Assembly: GCA_025617745.1 (NCBI GenBank)
Contig: CM046870.1
Location: forward strand, 9,600,410 to 9,664,409
Direction of reading: 5' to 3'
Source of the DNA: Heliocidaris erythrogramma
Taxonomy: Eukaryota > Echinodermata > Echinoidea > Camarodonta > Echinometridae
DNA: 64,000 nt
The position numbers were made by a program, and so were the translations under genes. Shown piece by piece: positions 9,050-20,626 of the stretch. The notes beneath the pieces are model-generated. The model did not search any database, was not told the DNA's origin, and saw nothing but the letters and a program-made list of their open reading frames with translations. Every line of letters begins with the position of its first letter. Positions within the stretch are counted from its first letter, which is position 1.

Positions 9050-12000
9050 CACCCTACAAACTCTCTTTTACTTATTAATTTCTCTACTTCTGTTTTTTTT
9101 TCTTCATTTTTAAAAATTTAATTTACAGAAGAAACATCTTAAAAGTCTTGAAAAAGCAAAAGTAAGAAAAAAGAAACCTTCCCCTCATTACCAACAATTA
9201 CAAAACAAATCTACGACAAAAACATACCTCAATTGAGATCTAGCACTAATTGCTCTTTTAAACTACATATTCTAACTTAACCCTTTTCATCCATCAGCTT
9301 CAAAAGCCAATGCATATATTAGTGAGACTTCTTGGTAATGGAAAGGAACGAGTTAAGAAGAATCATTTGGTCAGAGCACCCCATGAGTCTCAGCCTCACA
9401 TCAAGTCTCCTTTTCTCATTTTTAAAAATAATTTTCTCACCCGACGCATATTCGCATCCTCTGAGTTTGAGCAATAATGCTTTTGGAACCCGTATCAATT
9501 CTCTCATTTTTTTTTAACGTTAAAAATGCTTCGTAATGCTTTTGATGTTTTCAGTTGATTTAGATGATACATGTAATTTGACTGGAGGTGAAGACACCTT
9601 TTGATCATGAACAAAAATCATGATTTACTGCAATACCCATTAGAATAAAAAAAATTTTCTTTTAGAATTTCTGAAGCCATTTTCAGTCAGTTGGAAGTAC
9701 AGTGCATCATTGATTTGAACAGTAAATTCTTATGAATGTACACAAGATACAATTGTACAGAACTCGCAAGTCAATTTGAATCCAGAGCACTCGTAGCCAG
9801 TCATGTAGCCATTACTTTGAATAACACTGAATTTTTGGAGAATCTGTTCTATTTTCATATTTAGTTTGGGTTTTGGCTGGGGAATTAAGAATTTAGTCGT
9901 TCCCACAATGTGAAGGGAAGAACATTACAACTTTAAACCACATTCCATCATAATGTTAAATTTCAATCTCGTATCCTACAATGTACCTATCATCGAACAT
10001 AGGCAGATCACATCATTTTCAGTTAAAATCTATAATTGTACCTATCATAGCAAAAAAGCAAGCACAAGGAACAGTCCTGGTATAAAAAAAGAAATCATAA
10101 ATTTTTCATTCAATACTGACCCCTCTTTCCTCTGTACAACTGACTGCATTTCTCTCAAAATCTTTCAACATTTTTTTCTTTTTTTGCTTTTAAAAACAAA
10201 GAAGTAAAAATCACACAATTTGGATTCTCACTATAACTACACAACTAATCTGCTACTCATAAAAAAATCTTATAATTTACAGACATCATCCCCTAAAAGG
10301 CATGTTCCATGCTACCATTTTCATAGAATTCATTAAAATCTATCTTCACAATTGTGTCTAAAACCTACCTAGTTGGTTCTCATTAGCTCAGTAATAACAC
10401 TACGATGGATTTACTTGTCCTCCAGAAATCCACCAATCTTACAATATTTTCTTAGAAAAAAAGCATGAAACGGATCACATGGAGAGAGGACAAAAGAAAT
10501 AAAAGACAAATCTTCTAGATAACTACCAAAACAAAAAAAACACAAAATATTCTGAAGCCTAGGCTATATATATACAGCAGCACTTTACATCCAACTTATA
10601 GTCTTAGATCAATCAGTTTCTCCACTTTTATAATCTACATTGTCAGAAATTTTGTCTTCTCGTAGCAAACTTACAAAGACACATGAAAACAATTGAGAGA
10701 AAGAACAAAAAAAAAAAGGGACAAAGTCAAAATTATCTGTACACAGACAAATCAAAATGCTTCAAGTCTCCAAGTTCATAGATGGAGAGAGAGAAAAAAA
10801 ATCACACTAATTTCCAGCTCATTCTTTGAGCTGAAGCGCACTGGAACTTGATCACATGGAAAACTTCATTCACTGTCGTATTTACAACATGGTCCATAGA
10901 ATCTGAGTAATTTTCTTTTGAATGACATCATTCTACAACTCGAGACGCTGACAAGACAAACAGTCTCTAACACAACGTTGAGCTTCAATCTTGTACAAAA
11001 GCAGCAGGAAAGCATGCTTTCTTTGCATGATCCCCAAGATTGAATGTTAGAAAAATGACGAAAGGAAACCACACCGGCACGACACAAGACAAAATCATGA
11101 ATACAGAATACCGTTTCATTATGTGCTTTCACAAACTACCCAAACACAATTATCCAAGGAAGACAGGAAGAAAATAAAACAAATTATATATCACATCTCA
11201 ATTTACAAGAAAAAACAAACAAACAAATAAGACAAAGTAAACATACTGCCATTTTTACAGGGTATGTAAAAAAAGAAATCACAAAACTAATTAACCAGTC
11301 ACAAATTTCATAACAAGTCCCGAAAGTCAATAGGTGGGATTAACTTAAGAAATACTACTCTCCAACATCATTCAATCCATTGTAGTTTCATATTTTCAAA
11401 TCACTAGACAATGTTCTCTAGGGTATTTGTAACTGCACAAACAAAGAGGAAAAATGTCTGCAAGTATTTCTTCTATTCATCATTACAGTTTTCACATATC
11501 AAAAAAGAAAATCTTGTAGTTAAAAAGATCTCACACACACAGTTCTTTTTTATTTTTGTCAGCTTCAGTGAAAATTTAACCATCACGTACGATAACAGAC
11601 AACCATCACAAGAATAAAACGGCTACTTTCCTTTCCCACAGACATGACTTAAATATGAAGGTATAAGACGAAGAAGAAGCGTAAGGGAGTTGGGGACAGG
11701 GGTGGGGGCATTATTATTTATGTCACAAGAGGGAGATAATATTCTATTTTCTCTCAGGTAGCCTTTGAACAGATGGCAAGGGTGGATAACTATATATATA
11801 TATATATCTAGTTAGATTGAATTTCAATTGAAGCTTCATATGAAATTATCTTCTATAACTTTGAAATCCTATTTTACCTACTTGTATCTATCAACAATGA
11901 TATGGGACGCTTGGGGGGAGGGGGGTGGTTGGATAACACAGTTTTCACAATTATCAAAACCTACTATATTTTCAATCACACAATTTGAAATGGAGCATGT

Positions 12001-15000
12001 CATCAAGTGCTGGAGATCATCATTTTCATATTACTATATTGGACATGGAATGATAACTTTGGTGTTTATATACGTTCCGGTATGGCTAAGGATAAGCACA
12101 ATATTCGACGAAGTTTGAGAGCATCGTATTACAATGAAAACCATTGATGGTTTGAGCAAAGCAAGGTAATGGAAATGTTCTCTGGATCTCTATACTTATC
12201 CCCACAATATGTTGAGCTCTCCTTGTAATAAAAATGTATCATGCCTAGTTTATTCAAGTTATAGAGATTAACAACTCCAACTCAACTTGTTGAGGCATGC
12301 AAAGATTAGAATATAACAGGTTTTAGCCAAGCAACATGAATCTCATTCGACGATGAAAAGAATGCTCTCTCTGCATAGGTGTTCTACACATAATGATCCA
12401 ACAAATGTAACATGAGTTGTGATTACTAATAATTCTGTTATTTTTCTTCTTCTTATGCTATTCAATAAATAGAACTTTATTTTGGAAGGCACATAGAAAC
12501 TGGCATAGCCTGAAGATAAACTTGATATTTTTTTTTACTTTGAAAAGACACGAGTGCTATCTATCTTTTTTCTTCTTCAAATAACAAATTAATCAAAGAA
12601 AAACAAATACACAAACAACAAATAAACATAAGTGCTGGAATTCATGAGTGCTTTAAAGTCATAGTTAACTCAGGACAAAGGACGAACAGAAAAAGTCAAA
12701 AACAAAGATGTCTGTGGAACGAATTAGATCTTAAATCTCGTAGAAAGTACAACAAAATGTCACATCAACATACATACATTCATTAGTCATCGCCATTCTG
12801 TATTTATTTCCCTTGCTTTCAATTTCTGATTATCTTTCTCGCCGACACATAACAATTTTTTTCCACAGTGTATAATGCCGCCTTCTCTCTTCATTTAAAG
12901 TCCCTGAGCTTTCGATCGAATCATATCTCCCAAAACACTGCAGCTCTCTTCAAAATGGCATCCGTGTTGCCAATTCACTTCTTATCTTTATTGCTACTAC
13001 ATAATGCAGCAAAAAAAAACATTTCATCCATCTTCTATCAATTGAAATTTAGTCACTGACGATATCCCCTTTTTTTGCGATATTCATAGGTATTTCATAT
13101 ACAAGCTGCAATGTATCCATTGTGCACATGTAACATGTTACATGCCCATACTTTCTATCTTTACTTGCATAATCTACACTTTTATTAATTCTTCTGTCAT
13201 TCAGATGCCATTGTCAAATCATGAACTCGTATATCGAGTACCACACTTCCTTCCATCAAACCCCACATCCCAAATCTCAATTTTCAAATTCATCCCCATA
13301 CAGAAACACATGTACAAAAATTTTCACCGGGAATTCTCTGTAGAGATACCATCTACCATATATACAACAACAACAACAAAATCTTTTGAAATCTATGAGG
13401 AAAAAAAAAAGAATGCCAAAATAGAAACATACTTCACATTTACAGATTTTCATCCAATAACAACTGATCTTATCTACATACCTACTCGAGCTACACAATG
13501 AAACTTACATACGCTACAACATTTCACATAAAATTCGGCAGCTTGTAGATTTTCACAATAATATCTAGTAACGTCTGCTCAACTAGAAGAAAGTTCAACA
13601 CATTTATTTTGAGCATACTCCCTTCTTCGCATAAGAGGTATTTTTTGGTATGCATTATTTTACTAAAATGCAAATATCGTCTCTGTGTCTCATACTGACA
13701 ACAAAGAAAAAATCATCCTGAACATATGCAAACATTTCATTTGCAAAAAAAAAAAAGAAGAGAGATGATTTTCAATACTCCATAATTTCTACCTCATCTT
13801 ACAATCATCACCATGAGATAATCGAAATTCATTGTTTTATAAATACATTCAGATAAACTTCAATTCTCATTTCATCTTGTTTTTTTTCTCCATGATGTTT
13901 CAAATTCATCGACATTCATCATAAATCGATAATTTGTAGTTATTTGTTATTGCCTCTCAGAATAAATTCCCCATACACATTAAAAAAAACATAGACAGAC
14001 ACTAACATGCGGCTCGGTATTAACAAGATCCTCTAATCTAGCACCCTACTTTAAAATATTCTCATCGAAGGGTAAAAAAAGGAAAGTGAATTTTTAAAAA
14101 CTAGCAGCCATTCTCTTTCTCACAAATAAAAATAGGAACTGGACTAGTATCTTAAAAATTCAAGGATCATTCCATAAGCCTGTGACTCCTATTACCACTT
14201 TATTACACCACTCATGAAAAGTTCATCAAAGCCAAAGAAAGGAAAGAAAAAGGGTCAAATCCACAAATATTTTCCAAGCATTTAAAAAACCTAGAAGGAG
14301 TAGGACTTTGAAATACGGACCTCAACTTTGTATTTCACAAAATATGATTATTTTTTCCATGCTCGGAAGCAACTCTTATAAGGAAAATGAATCCTTCAAT
14401 GTGTAGCTGCAATATGACTTTTTAAAATACATTCAATTCTATTTCTGCCTCTTCACTTGCATGAATAATAGAGAAGTAATCACTTTGCAATTCAGGAAAT
14501 ATCTCATTAAAAATTGATAAATATCTCACTGCATTTAGTCAGCTCCTAACTTGTTATTAAAAGATAATCACATATAAAATACATTAAGAATGCTTTATGC
14601 ATAATTAAAAAGGGTTTCGGTTTCTTAGGATGGACTTATGGATAAAAGAATGGGGCAAGACAAGAGTTCTGAAACAAACTTCAGAACTGGAATAAAATAC
14701 CTTCGCATACACTGCAGAACATTATTTACAGCGTCTCAAATGCAGATATTTTCAAAGATTGCATTGAAAAGATTTGTACATCTTCCTTAATAAAATAACC
14801 ATCTTGGTTCTAAGAAGCTTTTTTCAATGTCGCAAATTCGACAACAATATGACATTCTTGCAAACATCCCGTGGCACATTTCAGAAGTAAGAAGAGCTCT
14901 TTACTTTTTTCTTTCCTTTTGTAATGGTGACAGGCTGCAAAATGAATTTTCTCATTCCCCTCCGTTTAATACAGGATCACTAAGTTCTTACGGGCAACTG

Positions 15001-15530
15001 GTCAAAGTGGATTTGAGGAGTCTAAAATACCAATACACATCGTAGAAAAATACACTCCTAGGACTAAACTTTTTTCACTTTTCACCTGGCATCACAACGC
15101 TTATTTTCATGGAGTGATGGCTAAAATCTACATATTTCCATGGCGATGAGAGGTGCTAGACGATGTTCTTGGACTTGTTGGGTTGCTGTTTGTCATGTTT
15201 TTTGTCTCCCCTACGAGGTAATCTTGTTAATCAGCCACATACAGATCTACTTGAGGACAGTCTATTGATCACTGTGTATCAGGAATTGAGTGAGAGATGG
15301 GGAGAGAGAAAGAGAGAAAGAACAAATCAGATATTAATTTGTCATATATGGAAAGAGAGCTATATAAAGTACATCATGATGCAACTTGGTTTAAGCAAAA
15401 CCCATCAGCAATATTATGATGATACAGTAGTATAAAGACTGATGGAAGTTAATACTTAATTATCTTGATTAACATGAAAACCCTCAAGAGGTTACAAAAT
15501 CCAAAACTTTGGGGGAGTAATTTCAGATTT

Positions 15531-15550
15531 GGGGGGGGGGGGGGGGGGGG
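15531..15550. repeat. G20 homopolymer
   Basis: Twenty consecutive G on the plus strand, about 155 bases downstream of the RBMS stop in the transcript sense, where it reads as C20. Shorter G8 and G5 runs follow at 15617-15660. Confidence 0.95.
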
Positions 15551-15575
15551 CTACACTTGGCAGTTGGGGGTAGAA

Positions 15576-15678
15576 AAACCTACCAATGACAGTGTTCAGA
15601 CTGAAGAGTTGGGAAAGGGGGGGGAGGTGTTGTCTAGAATCGGAGGGGGTATAAAAGAAACCTACCAATGACAGTGTT
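15576..15678 (-). repeat. 21-bp direct repeat just downstream of the RBMS stop
   Basis: The 21-mer beginning AAACCTACCAATGACAGTGT is found at 15576-15596 and exactly again at 15658-15678, 82 bases apart, inside the first 130 bases of the presumed 3' UTR. Confidence 0.9.
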
Positions 15679-15705
15679 GAGGCTTAAAGGGTGGGATAAC
15701 ACTCA

Positions 15706-15774
15706 TCACTTGGCTCCGGCTGAGGCATAATACTGCTGGGCGGCGCTCATCGTCTGCTGTTCATCTACTTGGTC
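15706..15774 (-). CDS. RBMS: RBMS-family RNA-binding protein, terminal coding exon
   Basis: Terminal exon of the RBMS gene: 22 codons plus TGA (15706-15708). It is read after the minus-strand acceptor TTTGACAG at 15775, phase 0. The peptide DQVDEQQTMSAAQQYYASAG ends in AK. It is rich in Q, A and Y, as is the C-terminal tail of vertebrate RBMS proteins, which ends in a similar GQQ...V...YSFQ segment. The match is by composition and position only. Support comes mainly from the clean acceptor, the matching phase with the upstream exon at 17528-17593 and the stop. Confidence 0.75.
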   Translation of the reverse strand, partial: DQVDEQQTMSAAQQYYASAGAK

Positions 15775-16336
15775 CTGTCAAATAAGGAAAAATAAAAATA
15801 AATTCAAAATCTATAAATATGAAAAAAAAATCAGTATAAAAAGATCCATTACTACTAACAAGGTAAAACTGAATTGTCAATATCATTAACATCCAATCAA
15901 AGACGTGGCAGGGAAAATTTCATTTACTATATGTATATTTTCTAGTTATGTAAAAGCTTGTTGGATTTTTTTGTACAAAGATACATCAATCAAATATGGA
16001 TAATTTAACCCTTCCACAACAAATTTGCATCTCTATCCAATAAACAGGTCCGAGTTCCAGATTGTAGCACAAGGGCCTTTGCTCTTGGGGCACTAACACG
16101 TTTAGGTATTTCGCTATTCTGCCTTAAAAATATAAGCCAAATTAGAACTTCAAATCGGTTTTAATTCTCTAGCGACTAAATATTGGCAGTTCGAATATTG
16201 TTTGGTTACAGAATTGATTGGGTTATCACATATACATTACATCACACTGAAACAATGACTGATACATCACAGAGAAGGGTATAGACACATCTTGCACAAT
16301 TAGAGAAAGGCAAAAAAAAAAAGTATGGGAAAGAGA

Positions 16337-16512
16337 CTTACATGTATCTATAAAGACCACTCAAGGGAGACAAAAAAAGTGGTCTTTATGAGCAGGTGGT
16401 CTTTATGGACAGGTTTCTTTAATACACATATCAATGAGAAATGTTTTTCAAGGGAAACACAAATTGTGGTCTTTCTATACAGGTGGTCGCTAGAGCAGGT
16501 TCGACTGTACAT
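16337..16512 (+). repeat. CTGTCTATAAAGACC repeat family, copy 1
   Basis: Starts with CTATAAAGACCACTCAAGGG and ends with CAGGTGGTCGCTAGAGCAGG plus TTCGACTGTA. Internal blocks include GTGGTCTTTATGGACAGG and TCAATGAGAAATG. Related copies lie at 32628, 37770, 38576 and, inverted, 53873. Confidence 0.75.
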
Positions 16513-16574
16513 TAGTGCTCACATTGCCAAAACTGTTCATAAAGGCCGCCCAAACTCACCAATACAATAAAATG

Positions 16575-16760
16575 AAAGAGAGAGAGAGAGAGAGAGAGAG
16601 GAAAAGAGGGAGAGAGAGAGGGAGAGAAGGAAAAAGAGGAGGAGGGGGGAGGTAGGAGAAAGACAAACATTTTAGCAACAAGAAGAAACAATAATGGAGA
16701 AGAGCAACAAAAAAAAAAGAAAAGAAAAAAGAGAGAAAGAAACAGAGACCAACAAACAGA
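16575..16760. repeat. GA microsatellite and purine tract
   Basis: (GA)n around 16577-16600, then about 150 bases of almost pure purine. In the RBMS transcript this is a pyrimidine tract. ORFs across it are low-complexity artefacts. Confidence 0.9.
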
Positions 16761-17046
16761 CACTAAAAGAGATATTAAGAGAAATCAACAAAAAGAAATC
16801 CACATGTTTAACCTATTCCACGCAAATCCAAAGGAAGGTTGTAAATATACATGTAAATACACACTGGACAATTAGTTTGAGACCAATATATGAGACAAAC
16901 GGCACAGAAGTATATAATGATACAATACATGCATATGCCAAGACGAGAATGTGACTAACTCAATTGAACCCTTTGTGGCAAAAAAGCGGTCAAATTGAAA
17001 AAGAAATTTATATTACAAAAGATTTTCCCTGTGCAAATCTGCAATC

Positions 17047-17343
17047 GGCCATTTTTGTAATGTATTCAAATTGTAATGCCTGCATCTTTTTCAAGTGCTT
17101 AGTCACAAATTAATTCACTCACCTGATCCAAATAATTGTATTTCAATAGTCAGAATGCAAGTTGCACACATAACATGTTGTTAGGTCGGGCAAGCCATAA
17201 TGTTTGTCTGACCTAGCAACAACTACATGTAAAAGTATATACTTTGCATTCTGGCTACTGAACACAACACTTTGTAACGGATGAATATAATATTTTGTTA
17301 CTTCCCAAGTGCAAATAAATTTGACTGCATTACAAAAATGGTC
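17047..17343. repeat. Foldback element in the last RBMS intron
   Basis: Outer arms pair (GCCATTTTTGTAATG at 17048-17062 against CATTACAAAAATGGtc at 17327-17342). Inner arms pair too (AGAATGCAA near 17152 with TTGCATTCT near 17244, and TGTTGTTAGGTC near 17177 with GACCTAGCAACA near 17211). The spacing is symmetrical, as in a foldback MITE. Confidence 0.6.
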
Positions 17344-17527
17344 TATTCTGGAAATACATGAACTTTTTTTTGAGAGGAAATGCTACAAAATCTTGCTACA
17401 TTCCCCCCTCATAATATATTTTGGCATGTGGTTCTGGCACAGATTTGAACAAAAAAAAAGAAATTAAAAAGAATTGGGCATAATTGAGTGAGTCACTTCC
17501 ACAAGAAACACATACATCGACTGTTAC

Positions 17528-17593
17528 CGGATGTAATAGCTGGGTCTGGTATGCGTGTCCTAGGTGTGCGTACGGATTGGCTTGTACATACTG
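17528..17593 (-). CDS. RBMS: RBMS-family RNA-binding protein, penultimate coding exon
   Basis: Exon of 66 nt, phase 0 at both ends. The peptide runs QYVQANPYAHLGHAYQTQLL and ends HP, equivalent in position and character to the QYTPVP-containing segment near the C-terminus of vertebrate RBMS proteins. The acceptor is TCTACAGCAG, a NAGNAG tandem site, so the first codon could be preceded by nothing or lost as one Gln (alternative start at 17590). The donor is CATCCG|GTAACA. No RNA-binding residues are here; the region is a disordered Q/Y-rich tail. Confidence 0.78.
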
Positions 17594-17894
17594 CTGTAGA
17601 TTCAAACAAACAAATAATCAAAAATAAGTACCGGGGAAAAAAAAATGAAGTTAAAGAGTACAGAGCTACATAACACAATGATTTGTCATCAATTGCAAAC
17701 TGGCAATGGCCAATCAAGATGACTGTTGCATGGGGTATCTTGTTTGAAAAGATGACCCTGAACCAATTGGAATGGTCGTTTCAAATTTGAAACTGATTGC
17801 AAACCTTTGTGTGATGCAGCTCAGGTCTAAAAATGTGGGGAAAAGAAAAGTAGCGGCAATTATTAGGTGATATTTGGAAGAGGTGAGTAAAACA

Positions 17895-18400
17895 TGTATA
17901 CACCATAGAGATATACATGTATGCATGTGGTTCGATCTACAGAGATATGTTGTGTGCTCCTTCAAGCAATATAGTTAACACCACAAAGATATATGTAAAT
18001 GGTACATGTATATGACATATATATATAAAATGCCAGAAAGGTATATGGTTCACACCATGTAATGTATATAAGGTTAACACCATACTGATATAAGGTTTAA
18101 CACCATACTGATATAAGGTTAACACCATTATGACATAAGGTTTACACCATAGGGATATAAGGTTAATGCCATAACAGTATATGGTTTACACCACTGAGAT
18201 ACCAGGGCCCCGTTTCATAAAAATTGTTATCAATAACAAGTTGCAATAAATGTTATAAGCTACTGAAATCCTTTCATCTGATTGGCTGAGAGCAACATTG
18301 TCATAAAAAAGTGGCAGTTGTTACTGATGACAAGTTTCATGAAACGGGGCCCAGGTTAAACGCCATAGAAATGCATGTATATATTTACACCAATACAAGA
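17895..18400. repeat. Minisatellite, about 22-bp unit, split by a MITE
   Basis: The unit ATATAAGGTTAACACCATAC recurs with variation about eight times between 18030 and 18200, with weaker copies from 17895. A further unit (GGTTAAACGCCATAGAAATG) appears right after the MITE ending at 18354. Confidence 0.8.
18203..18354. mobile_element. GGGCCC-type palindromic MITE, copy 2
   Basis: The left end CAGGGCCCCGTTTCATAAAA pairs with the right end TTTCATGAAACGGGGCCCAG. The middle carries CTGATTGGCTGAGAGC, the reverse complement of the block in the 6243-6394 copy, so this copy is inverted relative to it. It sits inside a tandem array, giving a clear pre-insertion site. Confidence 0.8.
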
Positions 18401-18769
18401 GCAGGGCATAATTTACGCAGAACCAGGGGAATATCGAGATATAAATATACCAATATGAAGCAGATTTGTTTTGAGAGCTTTTAATGAAATCTGATTATTT
18501 TTAACCTAAAATGTCAAGCAGTACATCCCCAAGATCAAGAAATGAAGATTTATTGCTAAATCATTGAAAATAAAATGAAGCATTCAAACTGGAAAAAAAA
18601 ACCACCTTGCATTGAGAAGTTAGTATTATAAATTGTAATGCAGGTCCCTCAAAATGATACATTTCATATGTACACGAGTACAAATATCACATGATATCCC
18701 CCGCAGCTGTGAAATAATGATCAAAACAAAAGACAAATTGAAAAAATGGAAAATCCAGGGTCAACTTAC

Positions 18770-18892
18770 TGAAGATGCTAGCTGTAGTTGACCGAGTTGT
18801 GTTGAGAGTCCGGTAGGGACCATAGGATGACCGCTAGCCATTCCGGCCATACTGGGTTCTAAACCCGCTGACCCTCCGTATACAGTGGACTG
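18770..18892 (-). CDS. RBMS: RBMS-family RNA-binding protein, C-terminal region exon
   Basis: Exon of 123 nt, 41 codons, phase 0 at both ends. The acceptor is CTACTGCAG|CAG (a NAGNAG site) and the donor is TCTTCA|GTAAGT. The peptide holds AGLEPSMAGMASGHPMVPTG followed by LSTQLGQLQLASS. Human RBMS2 and RBMS3 have a matching segment after RRM2 (TPxMDHPxSxQPAxMMGPLTQQLxHLSL), so this exon maps to the post-RRM2 proline/methionine-rich region. It therefore follows exons (rest of RRM1, RRM2, linker) that are not present in readable sequence upstream. Confidence 0.82.
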
Positions 18893-20567
18893 CTGCAGTA
18901 GGAGAGGGACAAATGGAAGAGTCGAAAACATGAAGTTCCTAGCTTTTATCCCATTTGGCGTATTTGATTTTTTTTCTCAAAATGACACACTAAAGCACTA
19001 TAAATTTGATGAAATATTGTAAATGGAAAAAAGTGGGGTCTAAAGGAGAAAGAAGAAGATTTTGATGTGATGGTGTCCATTTTATAGTGAGGATGTCGAA
19101 TTGCACCAAAATGCTAACATTCCACAAGTCTTTTCTAGATTGAATAATTAATGGTAGTTAACAATCTTCTAATGGTTAAATGTTTACATTTGGGTAGCTT
19201 CTCACAAAATGTATCATTTATTCGTCAAAATCTTTCTAAAATGTCAACTTCAAAATGGCGGGCCTTTAAGGGGTGGNNNNNNNNNNNNNNNNNNNNNNNN
19301 NNNNNNNNNNNNNNNNNNNNNNNNNNNNNNNNNNNNNNNNNNNNNNNNNNNNNNNNNNNNNNNNNNNNNNNNNNNNNNNNNNNNNNNNNNNNNNNNNNNN
19401 NNNNNNNNNNNNNNNNNNNNNNNNNNNNNNNNNNNNNNNNNNNNNNNNNNNNNNNNNNNNNNNNNNNNNNNNNNNNNNNNNNNNNNNNNNNNNNNNNNNN
19501 NNNNNNNNNNNNNNNNNNNNNNNNNNNNNNNNNNNNNNNNNNNNNNNNNNNNNNNNNNNNNNNNNNNNNNNNNNNNNNNNNNNNNNNNNNNNNNNNNNNN
19601 NNNNNNNNNNNNNNNNNNNNNNNNNNNNNNNNNNNNNNNNNNNNNNNNNNNNNNNNNNNNNNNNNNNNNNNNNNNNNNNNNNNNNNNNNNNNNNNNNNNN
19701 NNNNNNNNNNNNNNNNNNNNNNNNNNNNNNNNNNNNNNNNNNNNNNNNNNNNNNNNNNNNNNNNNNNNNNNNNNNNATACCCCATGGAACCATTAAGGGC
19801 AGAGAAATATTCAGATTTGATGGGACTGAAGACAACAACGCTTGAAATGTATGAAAAAAGAAATTATTCCACACTGCACATATAAAGTTGATATTACAGT
19901 TGATGGCGTAAATGTTGGATTCTTTGGTAATATCGGAGGATGCCATTTGAAGAACAATTCATCTACATGTAACTGATATCCGTACTTATCGATCATCATA
20001 AAAAACAACGATCTGGCTCAAAGGCTGCAAATCATTAATTTTTTTTCTCTAACAAATGAAATAATCAATTCCAGAAGTAGCTCTATTTTAATGGATTACT
20101 AATTTTCATTTGTGCAATCACAACATATATCCCAAATCGTCTTGTGTGCATTCTGTCCAACTTGTTATTCAAATACCTTAAGTTTCCCCCTGGAACAAGA
20201 GGAAATCCAAGTATATTCTAAACTATGGGCAACAAAAAGTAGCTTCCTCGATTCCAAGAGCGCTTTCAAATTCAATTTCATCATTTCAGATGAGGTGGTG
20301 CCATATCAGGCAAACCTCATGCAAATACAAACGTGGAAAAAGGTGGAAATGAAAGAAATAACGAAGAAAAACCAAGAAGTAGAAGACTGAAAGACAAGGA
20401 AATCTCAATGCATTGGGTAATGAACATTGCCAATACACGTAATAATGCAAACAATTCTTGGATGAGGAACAGAGATTAGGGAGAAAGCTGAAAATACTGA
20501 GGAGAAAATCAGAAGACTGGATAATTCAAAGCCAATCTGGTTCTGATGGAAACTGATAATCACTTAC
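18893..20567 (-). other. RBMS region interrupted by the assembly gap
   Basis: Readable flanks (18893-19276 and 19777-20567) hold no RRM coding sequence on either strand. Exons for the end of RRM1, all of RRM2 and the linker belong between the exons at 20568 and 18892, so they are expected inside the gap. Confidence 0.7.
19277..19776. other. Assembly gap, exactly 500 N
   Basis: A run of 500 N. The round number suggests a placeholder of unknown true length rather than a measured size. ORFs spanning it are artefacts. Confidence 0.97.
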
Positions 20568-20626
20568 CTTTACATTGTTTAGTTTCTTTATCAAGTATTG
20601 CCTTAGTGGATACAATGTTTCCATAT
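20568..20626 (-). CDS. RBMS: RBMS-family RNA-binding protein, RRM1 internal exon
   Basis: A 59-nt exon: one base completing a Gln codon from the previous exon (CA|A), 19 codons reading YGNIVSTKAILDKETKQCK, then one base (G) of the next codon. Vertebrate RBMS proteins have YGKIVSTKAILDKxTNxCKG at the same place, directly before the RNP1 motif KGYGFVDF. This is the loop and beta-2 region of the first RNA recognition motif. The acceptor is TCTCTACAG and the donor AAAG|GTAAGT. The phases agree with the exon ending at 41953. RNP1 itself would be on the next exon, which is missing. The exon is too short to appear as a long ORF. Confidence 0.95.

Larger units (their letters stand above)
9050..15705 (-). 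other. Candidate long 3' UTR of the RBMS gene
   Basis: This 6.6 kb directly follows the RBMS stop codon on the minus strand. The plus strand is strikingly poor in G (the transcript would be T- and A-rich and C-poor), and it lacks the MITEs and most of the homopolymer G/C runs seen elsewhere. Three Pumilio-type TGTANATA sites occur on the sense strand: 10569-10576, 13359-13366 and 13471-13478. No ORF here has a recognisable motif. Vertebrate RBMS genes are known for multi-kilobase 3' UTRs. The 3' end is not determined; several sense AATAAA words occur (for example opposite TTTATT near 12475, 12806 and 13607). Confidence 0.4.
15775..17527 (-). other. RBMS last intron
   Basis: Holds a CTGTCTATAAAGACC-family element (16337-16512), a GA/purine tract (16575-16760) and a foldback (17047-17343). 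I found no coding exon in it. Confidence 0.7.
17594..18769 (-). other. RBMS intron with minisatellite and MITE
   Basis: Contains a roughly 22-bp tandem array (17895-18200, resuming at 18355) split by a GGGCCC-type MITE. No exon was found in it. Confidence 0.7.

Noticed and set aside
19151-19946. Several ORFs of 186-244 residues
   Set aside because: They run through the 500-N gap and have no real sequence.
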